Below are positions 56,871-64,000 of a DNA stretch of 64,000 bases, in pieces. The notes beneath the pieces were generated by a model. It had not been told where the DNA came from and searched no databases. It saw only the letters and a program-made list of their open reading frames with translations. The stretch spans positions 32,880,616 to 32,944,615 of the forward strand of contig NC_067196.1 in the NCBI RefSeq assembly GCF_000699445.3. Reading direction: 5' to 3'. This DNA is from Schistosoma haematobium. Its lineage: Eukaryota; Platyhelminthes; Trematoda; Strigeidida; Schistosomatidae. Both the position numbers and the translations under genes were made by a program. Position 1 is the stretch's first letter. Each line of letters begins with the position of its first letter.

Positions 56871-58574
56871 GTTAGAGTTTCATTTCCTCTGAAACAAACA
56901 ATATACTGCTCCAGTTATTTATATTTATTGTTATATATCTTTCTCATTAAACTGAAATAACCGTATTGCTTTTACGAAGTTTGTAAAACTTTTGTTCATT
57001 TATTTGTTTAAAATTTACTAACGCCGGGAATATTTATCCCAATCTTTAAAAGGTATTTTAAGTAATAAATTATATCCGATTTCTGAAAGTTAATATAAAA
57101 TAGCGTTAAAATTACCGTTGAGTGGAATAGTGCCGAATTTACTGAGAAAATGCGGTTTAATATTGTCAACGCTCACACAATACTTTATGCAATCTATAGT
57201 TAGTATATCATAACATTACCAATCAGAAATGTCTTAAAATACTTTTACCAATAAGGACATATTTTTCAAACAAAAATGATCTCTAAAAGGTGTATATATT
57301 TTGACGAAATCAGTACAAATTAGTACGAAAATATACACACCTCTCAGCACTACAGGCTATAATATCCGATTGTTCATTCTTGAAGGCAACTTTCCACCGG
57401 ACGATTGTATACACGTAGATATATTTCATTTACCGTAATAAACAGACTTATTCAACTTTATGTGACAATTATATTTATTCGCTTTTGTATTGGTTGTTTG
57501 AATCTTCTCACTGATATATAGTATTGCAACTGATCAGTCTCTTATTGGTTTATGTGCGTCCGGTGTGGATTACGTCGATATTACCTTAAGTTATCGTCCT
57601 TCTCTGCTAATAATTATGATTATTGTTAACCTTTGAAAAGTATCCATTCAGAGTTTACGAGATGTCTCTTAAGAAGATTACCAAATTTCATCCCCCGTTA
57701 AATTCGTGCAAACTATTTTTATGATACCTATTTGTTTTGTGCTGAACAAGAAATCTTCGACTGTTTGAAACCAGTATCTGTTCTCTAGTAAAATAATTTG
57801 TGGATACGTTCTATATAGACCAAAAACATTTATGCCAGCTACAAACCTAATGAAAACAAAATCATTTCAGCCTAGTTTTAGTTTGAGATATACACACCAA
57901 CATCTTCACAATAAATTAATCACCTAGACAACATTTAGCAGCTTGCACTTATAACTATACTCTATATTTTGATGTCCATTCAATGTCACATGTGAACTGC
58001 TAACTCCTGGCTGGATAAACCCTATTAATCACAGGGGCATAAGGATGTTAACTACTGAGTATATGACTATCAATAAGTCAGGAGAAATTTACATGGTCAC
58101 AAACGAATATCCGATCTGTCCAACACAAGACGAACTTTAATAAATTAGTGGAACCAAACTGTACATGGGATCATTTCTTACAGTATAATATAGAAATAAA
58201 TCTAATTTTATTAAATTGGACTCCAGTCTACTTCGAGATGTTTCATTTCCTAAATACGGATGATAATAATAATAATAACAATGTTATTAGTAATGTACAA
58301 TAAAATTTTTGGTAAACAAAGAAATATTCAAAATAACAAGCATATTTTTGAATAAGATACATGTTATTTTATCAGGTTTAAACATACTATTACTATTTTC
58401 CGTTCTGTTACGAAAAATATAGTCGTTAAAATTAGAATAAAGGTAGACGATCAAATACTTATAATACTATCATAAATTTCGTTGATAAGATTTGCTCTTA
58501 CTTTAAATCAGACCATGTCCAGTAATCAGGAACATTTTACTGATATAATGATTGTTCATGTATTTTTTCATTCA
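56871..58574. other. AT-rich non-coding stretch
   Basis: Nothing recognisable apart from a short ATA/AAT triplet run near 58262. Confidence 0.5.
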
Positions 58575-58812
58575 AGCTTTGTGTTCGGATCTCAGAGTGA
58601 ACATCAACTTTGGGATACAGGCACGTCAAACTTACGTGTCACAAATAAGACGAGACGAAAGTACTGCATTCCACTGCTATCTACCACCCATCTCTGCTTA
58701 TAATGCTTGTGATCTAAGGCAATATCCAGTCAGTCCGCACAGGATGTACATGTGCCAATAAGATACTGATCAATTGTAGTCCTAAATATCAATGGGGAGA
58801 TTCAAACAATGT
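58575..58812 (+). mobile_element. SINE-A copy, 5'-truncated
   Basis: Starts inside the tRNA-like B box (GTGTTCGGATCTCAGAG), then spacer, a broken hammerhead (CTTACGTGTCACAAATAAGACG), TTCCACTGCTATCTACCACC and the long family tail (AAGGCAATATCCAGTCAGTC, then TCCTAAATATCAATGGGGAG). The two overlapping ORFs here are artefacts. Confidence 0.75.
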
Positions 58813-59560
58813 TAAAAGTGAAGAAGAATCGATGTTTTGAATGAAGTTGGCATCTGACTCATGGTATATGATAAATCTCTTTACTCTAGTTCTAAACATG
58901 TTTACTCCACAGATTATTTTCTTTCAATTTCAGACAAAAATGATTTTAACTTGTACAAAAAAACAACCGGAAATCAGGAAAAGTAACAAATACTTTTTAA
59001 TAGTAGTTTTATGTCTATCATGTGTCTGATCCTATATTTAAAATAATAAGGTGAATTGTTCATTTGAATTGTGGCTCATCACGATATTACTGAAAATATT
59101 TCAAGATTAATGAAGAAAGTGCTGATTGAGGTTTTTTCTTCCGTAAGATCAGAAATTGTCAACATTAAAAGCTTATAATACGTAGATTAGTAATATAGTC
59201 CAAACATTATGGTACCGCTCATATCATTTTGATTTATTATATATTTTAATCCATATGAAACGTTACCATTACCGTTAAATTTAGAAGTATTCGCAGTTCA
59301 TATTTTCTCTTGTTATTTTTCTTTACAAATTCCCTGTTGTAAAATTTGGATTAAATTTACTCTAACATAAACCTATCCATAACTAGTTGTAATTTGAAAT
59401 GGATTAAGATTGAAAAAGTGGGATTACTTATTCATTTCTGATTTCCTCTGATATTAATATTAATCAAACATCCCTATTACTTCAAAAACTCTTAATAAAA
59501 TCGTAACAGCTAATATTAAAGTGAATCCCAAATTAATGATTAATATTAAAGAGGATGAAT
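58813..59560. other. AT-rich non-coding stretch
   Basis: Nothing recognisable. Confidence 0.5.
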
Positions 59561-59730
59561 ATATTTGTAAAATCTCAGCGAATGAATTTTGAAGTAAATC
59601 CAACGTTTCGCCTGGCAATCCGGTTCAAGCTTTCTCAAGGAAATATTCATTTCTTGAAAAGGCTTGGACCAGATTGCCAGGCGAAACGTTGGATTTACTT
59701 CAAAATTCATTCGCTGAGATTTTATAAATA
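59561..59730. repeat. Strong palindrome, possible hammerhead-bearing terminal-repeat dimer
   Basis: Left arm (59561 to about 59630) and right arm (about 59657-59730) are near-perfect reverse complements. The first roughly 50 bases (AAAATCTCAGCG through CGCCTGGCAAT) are identical. The arms meet around a centre of about 26 bp. The 87-residue ORF crossing it exists only because of the palindrome. Each arm reads GCC(A)GGCGAAACGTTGGAT near its inner part, which can be viewed as the 3' half of a hammerhead (see findings). Confidence 0.8.
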
Positions 59731-60459
59731 CATTCTTCCTCTTAAATATCTCACATTAATTCGGCGCCCAAATACTGTGAAACTATTCGACCAAATTAAA
59801 ATGAAAGTTCTTATTTAATGATTTATAGTTGTTGACTACATTCTGACGTGTGTTTTCCTCCTTCTTTATTTACTTGAGACTTGGACAAATTATACTAATT
59901 TAGTTGACTTTTTTTAACAGAAATACCATTATTAATATTTCGTGTATATATTCAGAAAATTTGTTTCAACATTTAGATATCTATTTGGTCAAGATTTTTG
60001 GAATAGTTCGTCAAACAAACTATCAGTCACTTGAATCCTCAGAACATACATTTTCATCTAATAATAATTATAACAGTAAACAGTGGTTCCTAATATGTAG
60101 ACAAATCCTCACAGTGTTATAACCAGATTTCATTAAGGATCTATATGGTGTTGATTGATATATCAATGTTGGGTTTAATAATGATGTGTAACATACTGTC
60201 ACTCGGTTTTATGGTGATATTGTTAATCTCTTATTTTTTAGTCGAACATCGATTGTTTTAAATAAATTGGTTAAAATTACAAATCATTAACAAGTGGATT
60301 GGCAAGTTGACTAAAATATAATCGTTCGTGAAACATAAACTTACGTTTATGACAAATAAATGCTTTTTCAAGTCATTTAAATTTTACTAATGACTAGTAG
60401 ACTAGTCTTAACTGTTTATATTGCAATTTATAAATACAATGTAAAAATAAGTAGCATAT
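59731..60459. other. AT-rich non-coding stretch
   Basis: Nothing recognisable. Confidence 0.5.
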
Positions 60460-60700
60460 CAAATGCTACCGACTAAGTTGCAATGTGGCCACTAGTCTAG
60501 GTGACTCAACATTGAGTGAATATCGCTGCCCAGATATCCCAACGGTAACATCTCTGACTGTGAAACTTGGTGACACGGGATTGAATCCGTCAGGGATTAC
60601 CACTTCCATCAAGATTACAACTTCACCTTGCTGACGAGTGCCAAGTAGCATGAAACCCGGGTCCAAGGTTAATTACCTCCAACTGCTATATTCAGTAGCC
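60460..60700 (+). mobile_element. SINE-C copy with inverted tail piece
   Basis: At 60467-60529 there is a minus-oriented SINE-C tail piece (GCAATGTGGCCACTAGTCTA). Then a plus-strand tRNA-like head (A-box region CCCAGATATCCCAACGGTAA, B-box-type GGATTGAATCCGTC near 60579), an intact hammerhead (60625-60669) and a short tail (ATTACCTCCAAC). It shares structure with the nested copy at 33164-33769. Confidence 0.8.
60625..60669 (+). ncRNA. Hammerhead ribozyme, SINE-C type, intact
   Basis: Stem I ACCTTG (60625-60630) with CAAGGT (60664-60669), a perfect 6 bp; core CTGACGA (60631-60637); stem II GTGC/GCAT with a basal G-U and a 6-nt loop; GAAA (60652-60655); palindromic stem III ACCCGGGT (60655-60662); cleavage after GTC at 60663. 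No core position deviates, so it is among the best candidates for activity in the window. Confidence 0.85.
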
Positions 60701-61519
60701 CTCATTTTAATGTATTTTGATGACCTTCACTGTAAAGTAAAAGCTATTTCTCGGAAAAATGTCTATTTATTTTGTAAGTTCTTGATCATTCAATGTTTAT
60801 TTACCATTTTTGTCAAAAATCAAAACTTTCACCTTATTTTCAATTACAATAAACAACGTTATGTAAATTTCTGTTAGTATGTATCATCTTACCTGTTATG
60901 ATGATTGTTTTTTTTATTTGAAAACAGTGCTATTTTAATTATATATAACTAAAATGAACATTGAAATGTCTATGATGTATACTTGTTCTTCTAGCTGTGT
61001 TAAATCTACTGGGATTATACTACTGATTTCAAATAAAGCTGTTGTATATTTTAATAACAACAGATTTCGTCATTATAAAATGGTATAAAACCTCGAGCGA
61101 AATAGGTAATCAATATTTCTGTCAATGATTTTCTAATTTTCATTGGTGAATAACCTGGATATGTAGGAATGTGTTTTCATTTCAATTCGTTTAGTAACTA
61201 TTCCAATACTTACCATTTCTAGAAAAAGATAATTTAATTTACTTAATATTTTGATAGTAAATTAAATAAATGAACTATCACCGCTACTGCTAGTAAATAA
61301 CAATATGAGCAAGGTTTTATGATAGCTGTTTACGCCTGTGAATGGTATAAATCCACAATAAGGATAACTGTAAACTAGAATGTCTAGTTTTAAACTATAT
61401 TAAAGCTTTGAATCGTAAATAATGTTGGAGTCTTTTTACTTCATTGAAATACAAGTACTCCTACTAAGTCACATTGATAAGGTCATAAAGTATACAGTCA
61501 ATGGTGATGCCAAAAAAAT
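60701..61519. other. AT-rich non-coding stretch
   Basis: Nothing recognisable. Confidence 0.5.
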
Positions 61520-62060
61520 CTACTGACTAGCCGACATTCGGAGCAAAACGTCTTTGGCCTAGCATGAAGGCCAGTATCTTTGTCTTACTCCCCCACCTTT
61601 GGTTTGTCAACTGATGTGTTATATTCCGGTTCCATCAGTTGTTGAAACGATAATTTCGAGACTCAGTCGACGGCAGTCTTTTCTAATTCCTCATCACTAT
61701 TGCAGTGACTGAAAAAAAATGTTTATACTGCTAACAGTATGGCTCTTGAAATGGTGGGAAAGACTTGTTGCTTGGATAAATGACTTAGGTGGAGTTTTGT
61801 TCTCTGAGCTGGATGGTTTGGTTGAGGAGCTTTTATTGTTCCTCTGAACAGCATTATCAGGGCAAACTTCAGGAAGAAGTGAAGTGTTCGAATTTCTCCA
61901 CATATGACTCACAACCTGTCTTGTCGACCTTGATCTTCATTGGTTATCATTGGTTGTTAACCTGTCGTTTTCTGCCTCTTTATTTTGATTGTATCTCCCT
62001 TTAATCGATTCTTGGTCCTACATTTGTCCGCGTCCATGGACATGGAGAACAAAACTCCAC
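61520..62060 (-). repeat. Repeat family D, longest copy
   Basis: Minus-strand family D with its flanks: the block at 61790-61880 matches 52490-52600, and the adjoining ATGGTGGGAAAGACTTGTTG (61753) recurs at 16069. A second short inverted match (GAGAACAAAACTCCACC at 62045) lies downstream. The 61520-61700 part (e.g. GGAGCAAAACGTCTTTGGCC) is GC-richer and probably belongs to the same repeat. No domain recognised. Confidence 0.55.
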
Positions 62061-64000
62061 CTATTATGGCTATTTGTATGACTGTAAGAAAGCTTCCACT
62101 TACTACTAATGGCTATTTTAGGCGCTATATTCCTCCACAAACACTTTCATAATTCATGTTCTTTTCTGGAATTCTATTCCCCCTAGATATATCCATAGTT
62201 CTGTTGATACGATGGTAATATCAGATAAGGTATCTGACTGTAGGCGTACAGGATATTCATTTCTCTGCAAAGATGTATATATTCGTCGAGCTCCATCATT
62301 AACTACGAATGGTACAAACAGATCTTGAAAGATTTTCTCCATTTTGCTGTAGATCTGATGGTTCAAGGATGCAGTTTGTATTGTCCATCTTTATGTCAGA
62401 ATTTGTTATATTTTCGACAAAAATGTTGCTTGAAATGACAAAAAGTGGTAATATTTTTTTATTATCAAACAGCAAATGTATCAATGGGGAATCTCTCTGT
62501 TACTGGGATGCAAAAAATGGGTAGATAACTATTTTAACGTGGTCATTCAATGTACTGTACAGGATTGTTCAGGCTGATAAACCATTATAGTATCACGATC
62601 AGATTTATTAATCGACGACACATGTCAGTAACTATTCGCAGTGCTGTCAGAGTTGTACTAAATCTAGCATGGAGGACGTGTAAGTATATCCGCATCTCTT
62701 TGAGGTTACAGATCACAGACAAAAATGATACACTTGAATCAGTCGTCTGTAAATGACTGTAATTTAAAGTGTTCATATTTTTTGTTTACAACATCTGTAT
62801 AAGTAACAATACCATCAGATTCTCGTTACGCAGACAGCGCAGACTGATCTCCAGTGTTGTGGACAATGTTTTTACTGTCCCTTCAAAATTAAGATCGAGT
62901 GGCTGGCTCGGGATTACAAAACACATGTACTTTTCATGCTCTTTGGTATCAAATTTTCGTAGCAATTATCTTATCTTCTAAGAGTCATCTTGATTTGAAA
63001 ATTTAACTTGGAACAAATCTTGATAACGTCTAAACGAGGGACCGAAAATAATGTTAGCAACTGGTTTTCGTTTATTACCATATTAGCATTCAGTGCCGTG
63101 ATCTTACAAAACATACTGTCTACGTTATTCTAAATAAGCTGATCATAAAGATGAATTGCAGCAATTCGGAATGATACCTGTTCATTTAATAGACTTTACT
63201 TTTGTATCACAGTTTCTTGTCAAACCGCTTGTTAAAAAAATACTGTTCACACTGTTGTTAGTGCTTGTGTAATGTGTGCTACTGATGTCGACAGATATAA
63301 GTAGTATGTATCGTGAATCGGAAGTGAAATAACTGGCAGGAGAAGGTTAAGAATATCGAACAGAAAAGAATGAGAACCGAGAATGATTGGTGTGGATATG
63401 AAAGAACAATAAAGTCTAAGACATTTGATTGACATTTTACAAATGAAGTATTTACTGTATGGTTCTCAGATTTTACTAAGGTATTCTGTAATGATGTGTT
63501 CAAATACATTCGATTGTCCCCACTTGTGTTCTCATTCAGTACTCTTATAGCAATCGTCAGAGCAACTTTATTGTATATTTTTTAATCAAACTATGCTAAC
63601 TATTACATGTTATTTTATACATACTGATCTTAGCTTTCTAGTTCATGACTGTTTTGTATGTTTACAAATTAGAGAATACTGAAAAGTTCTACATGTAAAT
63701 TACCGAATTCCAAAATTATTCAGAATCAACTACTTTTATAGTCAAATTTAAGATTCTGATGTAAACGATTATACATATACCAGTCTATATAGATAAATAA
63801 TACAAACGTCAAATAAGTTCCCAATTTGAGATCAAACTTCTAAACAATAAGATGTAAATTCAAATTAAAAAACAAATGATTATATCAATCTTCTTTGTTT
63901 TGTGAAAAACAAATTATGTGATATCATACATTCCTCAAATAATAATGTCATATATAATTTTTTAAAAAGGTATACTACAATATGTATGTTACTGGGTGGC
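62061..64000. other. Unassigned stretch with several short ORFs
   Basis: Around 62150-63520 ORFs of 60-76 residues overlap on both strands and composition is slightly less AT-rich than average. I recognise no domain, repeat or splice-consistent exon chain. It could be part of a decayed element or contain exons of a gene continuing outside the window. From 63540 on it is background AT-rich DNA. Confidence 0.35.

Noticed and set aside
59555..59818. 87-residue ORF
   Set aside because: It exists only because it crosses the two arms of the palindrome. No protein motif.
1..64000. CRISPR array, operons, Shine-Dalgarno sites, riboswitches
   Set aside because: The DNA is eukaryotic. The repeats found are dispersed transposable elements, not regularly spaced direct repeats with unique spacers.
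1..64000. Spliced-leader RNA gene
   Set aside because: I looked for the schistosome spliced-leader start but saw no convincing match.

Overview
The window looks like a repeat-dense piece of a blood-fluke (Schistosoma-type) nuclear genome. It is AT-rich and gene-poor. It carries an RTE-clade non-LTR retrotransposon, Penelope-like elements (PLEs), and many tRNA-derived SINEs that contain hammerhead ribozymes (HHRs), including the family known in schistosomes as Sm-alpha. The one gene that looks intact is a flatworm-style rhodopsin-class receptor. The species cannot be fixed from the sequence alone.

Layout. Positions 1-2595 hold a damaged RTE element: a long endonuclease ORF, then a decayed reverse transcriptase (RT). 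Positions 3470-3890 hold a minus-strand CR1/Jockey-like RT relic. From about 4.7 to 31 kb there is AT-rich non-coding DNA with microsatellites, SINE copies, an RTE scrap (16.86-17.13 kb) and a PLE endonuclease relic (29.2-29.7 kb). Positions 31.4-34.6 kb hold a near-complete PLE, with RT and GIY-YIG endonuclease, that was later hit by a 606-bp SINE-C complex flanked by a 14-bp target-site duplication. From 34.6 to 53 kb there are more SINEs, PLE terminal-repeat pieces, unassigned repeats and an integrase-like relic. Positions 54383-56350 (minus strand) hold an intronless GPCR of about 655 residues. From 56.7 to 64 kb there are further SINEs, a strong 170-bp palindrome and unassigned repeat DNA.

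The unifying theme is self-cleaving RNA. Three SINE families are named here A (Sm-alpha-like), B and C. Each pairs tRNA-like A/B-box sequence with a downstream hammerhead. The PLE terminal repeat has its own minimal hammerhead. In all four, the stem III sequence is a perfect palindrome with no loop (ACGCGCGT, ACGGCCGT, ACCCGGGT, and ACGT for the PLE), which suggests ribozymes that work as dimers. The best-preserved copies are at 21745-21789 (minus), 60625-60669 (plus), 10949-10994 (plus) and 34427-34469 (plus).

Many SINE and PLE-repeat copies are head-to-head inverted dimers with both tails outward. Three of the breakpoints fall at the predicted ribozyme cleavage position. I consider this the most interesting unexplained pattern in the window.
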